In this document: positions 21,264 through 29,372 of the stretch, in pieces
Numbering within the stretch: position 1 is the first letter of the stretch
How the letters are laid out: each line of letters starts with the position of its first letter
Source of the DNA: Rhodoferax lacus
Lineage (GTDB): Bacteria > Pseudomonadota > Gammaproteobacteria > Burkholderiales > Burkholderiaceae_C
NCBI RefSeq assembly: GCF_003415675.1
Contig: NZ_QFZK01000003.1
Coordinates: 186,001-250,000, forward strand
DNA length: 64,000 nt
Direction: 5' to 3'
Notes under the pieces: model-generated
Told to the model about the DNA's origin: nothing
The model's input: only the letters and a program-made list of their open reading frames with translations
Databases searched by the model: none
Position numbers and translations under genes: made by a program

Positions 21264-21940
21264 GTCTTGGCTCCCACGGCCGTGGGGCGAATCCAGTCGC
21301 GGGTGATCTTGCCCGCCAGCGGCTGTCCATCGGGCAGTGTCAGCAGCAGGCGCACACCGTCCGGGTTGACAGAGGCGGCCTCGCTGCTGGAGCCGGGGTT
21401 GCTCCAGGCGTCACCCCGGTAATAGAAGATCTGCCAGTCCACCAGGGGCACGATGCTGACCTGGCGGGCACGGCTGGCGGCGGTGGGGCTTTGCGCCCAG
21501 ACACCGGCCTGCAGCCAGGCTGCCTGCCATTCCGCGCGGGTGCGCAGCACGGGCGACTGCCAGCGCAGCCAGGCCTTGCGGCCCTGGTCCTCGCCCAGGG
21601 CCCAGGCCACCACGCGCAGGCCGGCGTCGGTGCCGCTGCTGTAACGGGTGATGCGAAACACCTGGCCGTTCCACTCCAGCGGGCTGGGCAGCGCGCTGGT
21701 GGCACCCGGTTTGGTGAGCTCGGTTGCCATGGCGTCCAGGTCCGCCCCCCATTGCGCCAGGCCGCTTTGCAGGGCCAGCAGGTCGTCGGCCCGGGCCTGG
21801 GTCTGGGTTTGCGCGCGGGCCATGGCGTCCAGCCCGCGCCAGCTCATCAGGCTGAGCAGGGCCATCACCACCAGGGCCACCAGCAGTTCCACCAGGGTGA
21901 AGCCGCGCGCCCGGCGTGCAGGGGTTTTGCAGGTTGCCAT
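21260..21940 (-). CDS. gspJ: Type II secretion minor pseudopilin GspJ
   Basis: Minor pseudopilin of 226 residues. The leader ARRARG is followed by the type IV prepilin motif FTLVELLVALVVMALLSLMSWRGLD, with Glu at +5. The GspJ-type segment W..GLD.M.R and the C-terminal LLLTLPDGQPLAGKITRDW fit the family. ATG 21940 is chosen because it overlaps the gspI stop; the frame continues open upstream inside gspI without a prepilin start. Confidence 0.92.
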   Translation of the reverse strand: MATCKTPARRARGFTLVELLVALVVMALLSLMSWRGLDAMARAQTQTQARADDLLALQSGLAQWGADLDAMATELTKPGATSALPSPLEWNGQVFRITRYSSGTDAGLRVVAWALGEDQGRKAWLRWQSPVLRTRAEWQAAWLQAGVWAQSPTAASRARQVSIVPLVDWQIFYYRGDAWSNPGSSSEAASVNPDGVRLLLTLPDGQPLAGKITRDWIRPTAVGAKT

Positions 21941-22329
21941 CAGTTGCGCCCCATCACGGTGGTGATCTGGAACACCGGAGTGGTCTCTTTGAGCACCTGG
22001 GCGTCCACGCGCAGGAAATTGGGGTTGGGCGTGGGTCGCACTGTGGTTTGCACCTGCAGGGTCTGGCCGGCCTGTTCGCAGTCGCTGCTGCTGTCCCCCA
22101 CGCCGGGAAGCTGGCGCGCCAGGCGCAGCTTGATGAGTTCGTTTTCGGCGCACATCTGCGCCAGCATCACATCCGACTGGCGCTCTGCATTGCGGCTGAG
22201 CGAGGCCACAGCCTTCAGGCCGGCAGTCAGCGCAATGGCCACAATGCCCAAGGCCACCAGCACTTCAATCAGGGTAAAGCCGCGGGCTTGGCTGGCGGCG
22301 CGGGCGCCGGGCCGGGGCTGGCGGCTCAT
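21940..22329 (-). CDS. gspI: Type II secretion minor pseudopilin GspI
   Basis: Minor pseudopilin of 129 residues. Leader ending SQARG is cleaved before FTLIEVLVALGIVAIALTAGLKAV, with the +5 Glu present, and the downstream AENELIKLRL segment matches the GspI pattern A-x-N/E. Together with GspJ and GspK it forms the tip complex that starts pseudopilus assembly. It overlaps the neighbouring genes at both ends by one to four bases. Confidence 0.92.
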   Translation of the reverse strand: MSRQPRPGARAASQARGFTLIEVLVALGIVAIALTAGLKAVASLSRNAERQSDVMLAQMCAENELIKLRLARQLPGVGDSSSDCEQAGQTLQVQTTVRPTPNPNFLRVDAQVLKETTPVFQITTVMGRN

Positions 22330-22826
22330 GGCGGTATGCCTGCGCCAGCGGCTGGCGCGTCCGCCCTTTGCACGGTAAACGGGCGCAGGCCGTCGCTGGC
22401 CACCCGCCAGGCCACGCTGCTTTGCTGCAGATTGCCCAGGGTGACCGATTGGGCGGCAATGATGGGGTCCGGCCCCAGCTCCAGGCGGCTGCCTGCGGCC
22501 GCGGTGGTTGTGGCATCCAGCCAGTTTCCGGGCAGGGTACCGGGCGGCAGGCCCTCAAACACAAAGCCCTGGGCTGTGCTGCGCCAGACCACGGCCACCC
22601 CGCGCGTGCGCGACTGGGCCCGGGCCGATTCCAGCAGGGCCGACAGGCGTTGCGCTTCTCGCTCAAGCTGGGTTTGCGCGCTGTCGCGCATGGCAAAGGC
22701 CACGCCGGCGCTGGCAATGGCGATGATGCTGATCACCACCAGCAACTCAATCAGCGTGAAGCCGTGCCGCCGGGTTGCTGCTGGACTGCCAGGACCAGGG
22801 TTACTGCCAGCTGCCGATATCCGCAT
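22326..22826 (-). CDS. gspH: Type II secretion minor pseudopilin GspH
   Basis: Minor pseudopilin of about 166 residues. Leader ending ATRRHG is followed by FTLIELLVVISIIAIASAGVAFAM with the +5 Glu, then the conserved LERE..RL..LLE.ARAQSR..G and WR helix-to-sheet segment of GspH. ATG 22826 overlaps the end of gspG by 26 bases and follows an AAGGCAAAG ribosome site; the frame is open 19 codons further upstream. It sits between gspG and gspI as in most systems. Confidence 0.9.
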   Translation of the reverse strand: MRISAAGSNPGPGSPAATRRHGFTLIELLVVISIIAIASAGVAFAMRDSAQTQLEREAQRLSALLESARAQSRTRGVAVVWRSTAQGFVFEGLPPGTLPGNWLDATTTAAAGSRLELGPDPIIAAQSVTLGNLQQSSVAWRVASDGLRPFTVQRADAPAAGAGIPP

Positions 22827-23238
22827 CTTTGCCTTCGCCACCGGGCTTGCCGTCCGCACCCAGCGACAACACGTCAACTTCACCCTTGATGCCGGGGTTC
22901 AGGTACTGGTAGCTGCCGCCCCAGGGGTCGGTGGGCAGCTTGTCGAGGTAGGGCTTCCAGTTGCCCGGCACTGGATCTACCGTGGGCTTGGCCACCAGCG
23001 CCTGCAAGCCTTGTGCGCCTGCAGGGTAGCGCTGGTTGTCGAGCTTGTAGAGCTTGAGCGCCTGCATCAGGTTGCCCACATCGGTCTTGGCGGCGGTGAC
23101 ACGGGCGTCATCGGCCCGGTCCAGCACGTTGGGCACGATCAGTGCAGCCAGCACGCCAATGATGACCAGAACCACCATCAGTTCGATCAGGGTAAAGCCC
23201 CGGGTGATGCGGCGTGAGGACGAGACAACAATATTCAT
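22801..23238 (-). CDS. gspG: Type II secretion major pseudopilin GspG
   Basis: Major pseudopilin of 145 residues and first gene of the minus-strand gsp run. Leader RRITRG is cleaved before FTLIELMVVLVIIGVLAALIVPNVLDRADDARVTAAKTD, including the family hallmark near +20 to +40. The calcium-site region is seen in PTDPWGGSYQYLNPGIKGEVDVLSLGADG. ATG 23238 is the true start; the frame is open further upstream. The divergent gspC begins 30 bases away, so both promoters must overlap this gap or the coding ends. Confidence 0.95.
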   Translation of the reverse strand: MNIVVSSSRRITRGFTLIELMVVLVIIGVLAALIVPNVLDRADDARVTAAKTDVGNLMQALKLYKLDNQRYPAGAQGLQALVAKPTVDPVPGNWKPYLDKLPTDPWGGSYQYLNPGIKGEVDVLSLGADGKPGGEGKDADIGSWQ

Positions 23239-23268
23239 GGGAACACCTAGTGCGACTAAAGCCACACC

Positions 23269-23736
23269 ATGATAATCGCGAATATGCAAACCAACACCGC
23301 CACACCCTGGATGCCACGCCTTGCCGCCTTTGGGGTGGCGCTGCTGCTGGCGGGCAGTGTGGTGTTTTGGGTCTTGCGCTGGCCGGTGGCAGACGCCGGG
23401 CCGCCCCTGCCATTGCCCCTGGCCAGTGAGGACACCCCGCCTGTGGGCGCTGGCGTGGTTGCGCGCCTGCTGGGTGCCGTGACCACCCCGGCGGAGGCAG
23501 CCGCTGCGCCCGAGGCCAGCAGCCGCTTCAAGCTCACCGGCATCGTGGCCCTGGGTTCCGGCACGGGCGTGGCCTTGCTGTCCATTGATGGCAAGCCCGC
23601 CAAACCTTTTCGCGTGGGCAATGCCGTGGAAGCGGGCTGGGTGCTGCAGTCGGTTGAGGCGCGCGCTGTGGCGCTGGGCACACAGGCCACGGGCCCTGTG
23701 GGCCTGAAGCTGGAACTGCCGCCGCGCCAGCCCTGA
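23269..23736 (+). CDS. gspC: Type II secretion protein GspC (short form)
   Basis: Inner-membrane protein of 155 residues (or 150 from ATG 23284) with one membrane segment (about 19-39) and a periplasmic homology region (about 85-150, FKLTGIVALGSGTGVALLSIDGKPAKPFRVGNAVEAGWVLQSVEARAV), which is the part of GspC that binds the secretin N0 domain. It lacks the C-terminal PDZ or coiled-coil domain seen in enterobacterial GspC. It is divergent from gspG instead of being the first gene of the operon. Confidence 0.88.
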   Translation: MIIANMQTNTATPWMPRLAAFGVALLLAGSVVFWVLRWPVADAGPPLPLPLASEDTPPVGAGVVARLLGAVTTPAEAAAAPEASSRFKLTGIVALGSGTGVALLSIDGKPAKPFRVGNAVEAGWVLQSVEARAVALGTQATGPVGLKLELPPRQP

Positions 23737-23854
23737 GGGGTTTTGCCGGGCGACGAAGTTGCGCCCACAGTGTTTGCCTTTGGACAGAGGAGTTCGTTGC
23801 GGGTTTAGGTGCCCGGCACATTGGACGCATCGCAATTTACGGACACAGCAGCCC

Positions 23855-25342
23855 ATGAAAACATCTCTCAATCGGGCCTTTGGGCAGCGCACTGCCAGCT
23901 CTGCCCGCATGGCTGCCCTGTGCGTGGCCATGCTCTTGGCGGCCTGTGGCGGTGGCGGTGGCGGCAACAGTGCCCCACCGTTGGCTACGGCCTTTGCCCC
24001 ATCGGCACAACTGGCCCATCTGTGCGCCAACCCCAGACCCGGTACGGCAGACCGGCAGGGAACTGTGGACCAGGAGAAAGCCTACCTGCGGTCCTTCGTC
24101 GATGAAACCTACTTGTGGTACCGGGATGTGCCTGCCGTCAACGCGGCCAGCTACACAACCCCGCAAGCCTATTTCAATGTCTTGAAGACCAACGCCACGA
24201 CGGCGACGGGGGCCCTGGTGGACCAGTTTCACTGGTCACAGACCACACAGTCCTGGAACGATACCAGTGCGGGAATCTCCGAGGACTACGGCATTCTGTG
24301 GGCGGACTTGGTCAACACCATTCCACGCAACTGGGTGGTGGCAGAGGTTGCACCCGGCTCGCCCGCAGCGGTGGCCGGCGTCAAGCGGGGTGACCGAATC
24401 ATTTCGGTGGACGGCGTTGACTTTGCAACCAGCAACACCAGCGCTGGCGTTGCCATACTGAACGAAGGCCTGTTCCCCAGGACGCTGGCACCACACGTGC
24501 TGGTATTTTCCGACAACCTGGTCACTTCCCTGGCTGCCGGCACCTACAGCATTCCCAGCGTGCAAAACGTGAAGACCCTGGCCACGGCCAATGGCACGGT
24601 TGGTTACTTTGTCTTCGATACCCATATTGCAAAGTCCGAGCAGGAACTGATTGCCGCCATCAACCAGCTCAAGACAGACCAGGTGAGCGATCTGGTGATT
24701 GACATGCGCTATAACGGTGGGGGATTGTTGTATATCGCAGACGGCCTGGCCTCCATGATTGCCGACCCGGCCAGCACCGCAGGCAAGGCCTTTGAGACCC
24801 TGATTTACAACGACAAGCTGGGCGCAAGAAGTACAACGTTTCCGTTCTACGACCTGGACTCGAATGGCCAGCTCCTGCCGCACCTGAATTTGTCGCGTGT
24901 GACGCTGCTGGTGACGCGCGACACGGCCTCGGCCAGTGAGTCGGTGATCAACAGTTTGCGCGGCGTCGGTGTGACGGTGCATTTGATGGGTAGCACCACA
25001 CGCGGCAAGCCCTATGGCTTTGTGCCGCAGGACAACTGCGGCTATACCTACTTTGCGATCCAGTTCAAGGGCGTCAACAACGCGGGTTTTGGTGATTACG
25101 CCGACGGATTCCGACCCACCTGCGCTGCAGCCGATGACTTCAACCATGGGCGCGGCGACCCTTTGGAGACCATGCTCAGCACAGCACTGCACTATCGCCT
25201 CACCGGCGCCTGCCCGGCCGTGGCGAGTGCGCCTGCGGGGCCCAGCGCGCAGGCATTCAGGGGCACGCCCTTTGAACCCAACGTGCCGACTGTGGTGCAA
25301 CCCGGAGTCCGTGCGTTGCGTATCCTGACGGACAGGCCATGA
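23855..25342 (+). CDS. S41-family C-terminal processing-type peptidase, lipoprotein
   Basis: Exported serine protease of 495 residues anchored as a lipoprotein: lipobox LLAAC followed by six glycines. A PDZ domain (about 160-215, VVAEVAPGSPAAVAGVKRGDRIISVDG) precedes the S41 catalytic domain with VIDMRYNGGGLLYIAD (oxyanion/structural strand), the catalytic Ser in TRDTASASESVIN and a following RGKPYG segment that may supply the Lys. ATG 23855 starts a clean signal peptide; the frame is open about 32 codons upstream. It overlaps the next small gene by four bases. The lipobox and glycine run resemble those of the nearby DUF3443 proteins. Confidence 0.9.
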   Translation: MKTSLNRAFGQRTASSARMAALCVAMLLAACGGGGGGNSAPPLATAFAPSAQLAHLCANPRPGTADRQGTVDQEKAYLRSFVDETYLWYRDVPAVNAASYTTPQAYFNVLKTNATTATGALVDQFHWSQTTQSWNDTSAGISEDYGILWADLVNTIPRNWVVAEVAPGSPAAVAGVKRGDRIISVDGVDFATSNTSAGVAILNEGLFPRTLAPHVLVFSDNLVTSLAAGTYSIPSVQNVKTLATANGTVGYFVFDTHIAKSEQELIAAINQLKTDQVSDLVIDMRYNGGGLLYIADGLASMIADPASTAGKAFETLIYNDKLGARSTTFPFYDLDSNGQLLPHLNLSRVTLLVTRDTASASESVINSLRGVGVTVHLMGSTTRGKPYGFVPQDNCGYTYFAIQFKGVNNAGFGDYADGFRPTCAAADDFNHGRGDPLETMLSTALHYRLTGACPAVASAPAGPSAQAFRGTPFEPNVPTVVQPGVRALRILTDRP

Positions 25343-25761
25343 AGAGCAAGCTCGCACGCTTCCACGGGCAGGTCTTGGTGCTGGTGCTGGCCACCTGGCT
25401 GTTGCCCGGCTGCCAGGTGGGCCAGGCACAACCCGCCCAAGCGGCAGTGCTGATCGATCCGGATGCAGCCGTGCGCCTGGAGCTGCGCCAGGCTGTGCTG
25501 ACCTTGAGCGGCTTTGCCAGCGTCACCCTGGCCGACAGCGACCTGACCCGCAGCAGCGAGTTGGTGCTTGAAAGAAGACACCAGTACACGGCCAGTGGGG
25601 ACTTGCTGCAGGGGCGCGATCTGGAGCAGCCGCAGCGCCTGCACCTGCAGATCCAGGACGGGCAATGCTGGCTGTTGCACCAGTCCAGCGGAAAACGCCA
25701 GTTGCTCAAGCAGGCCCATTGCCGGGCGCTTTCCGCTCTCGCGACTCCCCCTACTCAATAG
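25339..25761 (+). CDS. Small hypothetical lipoprotein
   Basis: Protein of 140 residues that I do not recognise. A signal peptide with lipobox LLPGC (Cys25) is clear, and the mature part is a compact domain with two cysteines (GQCWLL and AHCRAL) that could form a disulfide. ATG overlaps the stop of the S41 protease gene, so it is co-translated with the protease and might be its accessory subunit or inhibitor; this is inferred from position only. Confidence 0.7.
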   Translation: MKSKLARFHGQVLVLVLATWLLPGCQVGQAQPAQAAVLIDPDAAVRLELRQAVLTLSGFASVTLADSDLTRSSELVLERRHQYTASGDLLQGRDLEQPQRLHLQIQDGQCWLLHQSSGKRQLLKQAHCRALSALATPPTQ

Positions 25762-25893
25762 TGTTCTCGTTCGGACAAAGCGGCGCACGCGGGTGCGCGG
25801 TGCGCGGCACATTGCGCGCTAACCCAACCACTTTGGACCACAGGCCGCGATCCACCATGCCAGGGATGGCGGCACTGCAGTTCACCTTGTGCC

Positions 25894-26271
25894 GTGCAGA
25901 CCCGCCCGCCCTTGAATCCCGCAGTGCTTCTGGCCATCACCTGCCTGTGCGCAGCAGTGCTGCTGGACTTTTTTGACTCGCCCAGTACCGGTACCTGCGA
26001 TGGAGGCCATGTGCTGGGCTATGGCGTACCCAATGCCCGCATAGAAGACGCTTTTGCTGCCCAAGGTGTCATGCAGGTGGATGGGGTGGACTACCGCCTC
26101 TCAGATGGCATCTTTCGCAGCCAGCATGGCGTGCGGGCCTGGGTGGCCGTGAAGTCAGGCGTGGCCAGGGCTTCACAAGTGGCACCGCGCCTGATGCTGC
26201 TGGAACGCGACGGCCAGATATTTTGTGGCACGCTCCATGCACTAGCATCGCAGCATGGCAACACCCAATAA
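25894..26271 (+). CDS. Hypothetical small membrane-anchored or exported protein
   Basis: Protein of 125 residues starting with GTG. It has one N-terminal hydrophobic segment (about 9-26), then a small periplasmic domain with two cysteines (TGTCDGG and IFCGTL). No family recognised. Its last 17 bases overlap the start of the transporter gene at 26255, suggesting coupled translation. Confidence 0.55.
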   Translation: MQTRPPLNPAVLLAITCLCAAVLLDFFDSPSTGTCDGGHVLGYGVPNARIEDAFAAQGVMQVDGVDYRLSDGIFRSQHGVRAWVAVKSGVARASQVAPRLMLLERDGQIFCGTLHALASQHGNTQ

Positions 26272-27280
26272 AGCAAAAACCGCAAGCCCGAAATTCAGGT
26301 TCGACTGGTTCATGAAAGGCATGGTGCTGGTGGTGGCGCTGGCCTTTGTCTGGCCCGGGCCCGGCGCGCAGGGCGGCTTTCTGCATCCGGATGTGCTCAA
26401 CAAAGTCGGCATTGCGCTGGTGTTTTTTCTGAACGGTCTGGGCCTGCCGCTGGCCGCACTGCGCGAGGGCGTTTCGCGCTGGCGCGTGCACCTGCTGGTT
26501 CAGCTCAGCACGTTTTTGCTCTTTCCGCTGCTGGGCCTGGCCCTGATCAAGGTCAGTGATGGCTGGATGGCACCCGACCTGCAGTTGGGTTTTTTTTACC
26601 TGTGCGCCTTGCCATCCACCGTGTCGTCCTCGGTGGCGCTGACGGCTGCGGCGCGCGGCAATGTGCCGGTGGCACTGTTCAACGCCACGCTGTCGAGCCT
26701 GATTGGCGTGGTGCTCACGCCTCTGTGGATGGCCTGGGCCATGGGGCACGAGGGCACGGCCTTTGAGGTGGGTCCGGTGGTGGTCAACCTGCTCGTGTGG
26801 GTGGTGCTGCCGCTGGTGGCCGGTCAGGCCGCGCGGCCTTGGCTGCAGCACTGGGCTGCGCGCCACAAGCCGCGCCTGCAGATCGTGGACCGGGTGACGA
26901 TTCTGATGCTGGTCTACACCTCGTTCAGTGATTCGGTGCAGCAAGGCATCTGGCACAGCTATGGTTGGACTGTGCTGTTGCAGACCGTGCTGTTGGGCTC
27001 TGCGCTGTTCTTTGTGGTGCTGGGGCTGACCAACTTGGTATCCCGGCGCATGGGCCTGCCCGATGAAGACCGCATTGCAGCCGTGTTGTGCGGCTCCAAA
27101 AAGACCCTGGCCTCCGGTGTGCCCATGGCGCACCTGATTTTTGGTGCCAACCCGGCGCTCGGGCTGATCCTCATCCCCATCATGATTTACCACCCGCTGC
27201 AGCTCGCCATCTGCGGGGTGCTGGCGCAGCACTGGGCGGCGCGGGACGATCAGTCTTCAGCCAACATTTCAGTCATCTGA
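26255..27280 (+). CDS. Bile acid:sodium symporter family transporter (SBF-like)
   Basis: Inner-membrane transporter of 341 residues with about ten hydrophobic segments, of the BASS/SBF-like superfamily (bacterial branch often called YfeH-like). Helpful stretches are LCALPSTVSSSVALTAAARGNVPVALFNATLSSLIGV, which corresponds to the crossover helix region, and VLCGSKKTLASGVPMAHLIF. Substrate cannot be assigned; bacterial members transport organic anions with sodium. It overlaps the preceding small gene and its 3' end overlaps a convergent gene by 31 bases. Confidence 0.88.
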   Translation: MATPNKAKTASPKFRFDWFMKGMVLVVALAFVWPGPGAQGGFLHPDVLNKVGIALVFFLNGLGLPLAALREGVSRWRVHLLVQLSTFLLFPLLGLALIKVSDGWMAPDLQLGFFYLCALPSTVSSSVALTAAARGNVPVALFNATLSSLIGVVLTPLWMAWAMGHEGTAFEVGPVVVNLLVWVVLPLVAGQAARPWLQHWAARHKPRLQIVDRVTILMLVYTSFSDSVQQGIWHSYGWTVLLQTVLLGSALFFVVLGLTNLVSRRMGLPDEDRIAAVLCGSKKTLASGVPMAHLIFGANPALGLILIPIMIYHPLQLAICGVLAQHWAARDDQSSANISVI

Positions 27281-27576
27281 CGCACCCGCAGGTTGTCCGG
27301 CATTTGCAGGGTGAGCCGGTCCCATTTTTCAAGCGTCAGAACGTGGTCCAGGCAGTCCTGCAGCAGGGCATGGGCCTGGACGGTGCTCGTGGCAATGGCG
27401 TTGTGCACGGTGGCGTCATTGGTGGGCTGTGTCAGGCACTGTTGCTGGTAGCGGTGCAACTCGCGCAGCTTGCGCAGGGCTTCGGCCACCTGGGCCGGGC
27501 AGGCACACATGTAAATCATGCCCTCTTCAATGATCTTGCCCAGTTGTGCGTCGGTAAAGCGTTCTTCGTATTGCAT
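27250..27576 (-). CDS. Conserved small hypothetical protein
   Basis: Soluble, mostly helical protein of 108 residues with a MCACPAQVAEALRKLRELHRYQQQCL segment containing three cysteines. The start is ATG 27576 with an AAGGA ribosome site on the minus strand. I recall similar short proteins in Comamonadaceae but no function. The 3' end overlaps the convergent transporter gene. It is the last chromosomal gene before the left border of the integrated element. Confidence 0.6.
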   Translation of the reverse strand: MQYEERFTDAQLGKIIEEGMIYMCACPAQVAEALRKLRELHRYQQQCLTQPTNDATVHNAIATSTVQAHALLQDCLDHVLTLEKWDRLTLQMPDNLRVRQMTEMLAED

Positions 27577-27757
27577 AGGTCAGTCCTTCTGGGTTGCGCA
27601 CAGTATGGGGGCAGACTGGTCCAGGTCACCAGTGTTGCGTCATGCAATGGGCTGATGTATGGCTGGGGGTGCGGCACCGCCACGGTCTGGGTGGCTGGTG
27701 GCTTGAAAACTGAACTGGGGGTGGGGCAGCTGGCGTGGGCCGTACGGCAGCCTGGCT

Positions 27758-27770
27758 GGCGGAAGCTGTG
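27758..27770. repeat. Left attachment site (direct repeat of tRNA-Ser 3' end)
   Basis: GGCGGAAGCTGTG, identical to 33070-33082. It marks the change from GC-rich chromosome to the A+T-rich element and gives the crossover segment expected of a tRNA-targeting tyrosine integrase. Confidence 0.8.
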
Positions 27771-27864
27771 TCCGTAGAACATCTAGCATTCATGCGGGTT
27801 TCAAGGTCAAATTTTCAATTTACCCACATCCTTACCCACTTTAAAAAGAATGTGGTTAGATGGG

Positions 27865-28764
27865 CTACTGGTTTGCTTCGTACAGTATATGCAATTGATC
27901 AGCACCCCAAATGTCTAAGAAAATCCGCTTCAAATGCTTCGGTTTAGCCTTTGGTCCAGTCCACTCCTTGATGCAATGCGCCATACAAGTCGATTCTGAC
28001 GCTATGACCCAGCCATCTAGGCTGGGCGCCCCTGCGGAAATTAGCAATTCCTCAGTTCCGTTCCTACCGTGATCTTTGGCATCAATGCGATTCTGAAGTT
28101 CTTCGAATACTTCGCTGGAATCAGTCCATCGCCTATAGACATAGTTGATGTCGAAACCTGTTTCATTGGCGAGTGCAGTGCCGTAAGACGGTGTCTCAGA
28201 AACGGCGTAGACATACCAGCCAATACCTCCGTCATTGGTTTCTCCAGATTCCCCGAGTGGATAAGGATTGCCTCCATTGGAGCAGATACGGTTTTTTTTA
28301 TCCCTTCTGGGGCTTAATTTGCTAAACGCTTGGGTAAGTTCCACGAATGTTTTTTCGTCCACTTTCTTTGGGGTGCCGTCATCCGTCTTGAATGACAATT
28401 CAATGTAGACGCCTTGTAGATTTCTTAGTGCCCCGCACCTGTGAGCCTGGAGAAATTGATCCTGTATTTTTCCGAAAAAAGCTACCTGTTTACGTCGAGT
28501 TGAAGGCGTGTAAGCAGTAAGTTCAAGTCCAATAATTTTTCCGCCTCTTTTGATTCGAAAATCTGGAGGGTCTTCCTTTACATTTTCGATAAGTTCGAAA
28601 GCGTATGTTGGGTGTTGGCGAAATACTAGCTTCTTGAAATGTTGCAAATGTTCATATTCAAGGCATAACTTATTCAGGAATGGACGAACCTGAAAAACGC
28701 TATCTGCCGGCAAAATTGATTCCTTGCCATTACTACTTCCGATTACGGATGGAAGAAATTGCAT
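27865..28764 (-). CDS. Hypothetical protein with possible PD-(D/E)xK nuclease-like core (element cargo)
   Basis: Protein of 299 residues, last gene of the element. No family is recognised for the whole chain. Around residues 66-85 it has DPPDFRIKRGGKIIGLELTAY, which resembles the PD-x(n)-(D/E)-x-K core of restriction-endonuclease-fold enzymes, with Thr where the Lys would be (E-L-T), a variant I associate with several uncharacterised nuclease-like families. No membrane segment. Base composition is A+T-rich compared with the chromosome, in keeping with transfer. A role in defence is plausible for cargo at this position but is not shown by the sequence. Confidence 0.6.
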   Translation of the reverse strand: MQFLPSVIGSSNGKESILPADSVFQVRPFLNKLCLEYEHLQHFKKLVFRQHPTYAFELIENVKEDPPDFRIKRGGKIIGLELTAYTPSTRRKQVAFFGKIQDQFLQAHRCGALRNLQGVYIELSFKTDDGTPKKVDEKTFVELTQAFSKLSPRRDKKNRICSNGGNPYPLGESGETNDGGIGWYVYAVSETPSYGTALANETGFDINYVYRRWTDSSEVFEELQNRIDAKDHGRNGTEELLISAGAPSLDGWVIASESTCMAHCIKEWTGPKAKPKHLKRIFLDIWGADQLHILYEANQ

Positions 28765-28964
28765 CGTGGTTTTCCAATCGTTGTCTTGAATCTCGTCAAT
28801 ACATTTTCGCTTTAATCTTTGCCAAGATTTGATAGAAAATGCATAGACGACACCTCAAACAATGTGAAGTGCCCCATCGCTATTAGGCGAAGGCAAATTT
28901 TTAAATTTTTAGTACCGTGAAAACACCACTATTTCAGGGTTCAAATGTTGGGCTTTAGAGACAG

Positions 28965-29372
28965 TTAGAGCCGCTCAGATTGCAATTGCCAAAGGTGTGT
29001 GTCGGTCGTATCAACTATTCCATTTCGAGTTGGACATTGAAATTGTTGCTTCGTGTAAGCTCCAAAGCCGTTCTTGGACGCGATAGTGATTTGAATCGCC
29101 TCATCGAATTTTTCGAGAACAGGGTAGAAGTTTGGAAAGCCTTTTGGACGAACCAGAACTCTGCTTTCGACGAGATATGCTGAATATGGGTCTTTTAGAT
29201 CGCCAACATACTCACGGTAACAGGTGCGCTCCTGTGATCCGTACATTGCAAGACCTTCAATCTTGTCCTTTAGGTTTGGAGGAGCAAGGAATGCTCCTAT
29301 CGCTGCCGCCAAGCCAACAATTCCGATAGTGATGTTGTTGATGTTTTTGTGGTTCGACTTCTCAGATTCCAA
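28965..29372 (-). CDS. Hypothetical membrane-anchored protein (element cargo)
   Basis: Protein of 135 residues starting with TTG, preceded by a GGGAG ribosome site. A single hydrophobic segment (about 15-31, TIGIVGLAAAIGAFLAP) is followed by a domain with two cysteines (RTCYREYVGD and FQCPTRNG). No family recognised. It lies upstream of the 299-residue gene on the same strand with a 200-base gap in which I see no further gene. Confidence 0.5.
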   Translation of the reverse strand: MESEKSNHKNINNITIGIVGLAAAIGAFLAPPNLKDKIEGLAMYGSQERTCYREYVGDLKDPYSAYLVESRVLVRPKGFPNFYPVLEKFDEAIQITIASKNGFGAYTKQQFQCPTRNGIVDTTDTHLWQLQSERL

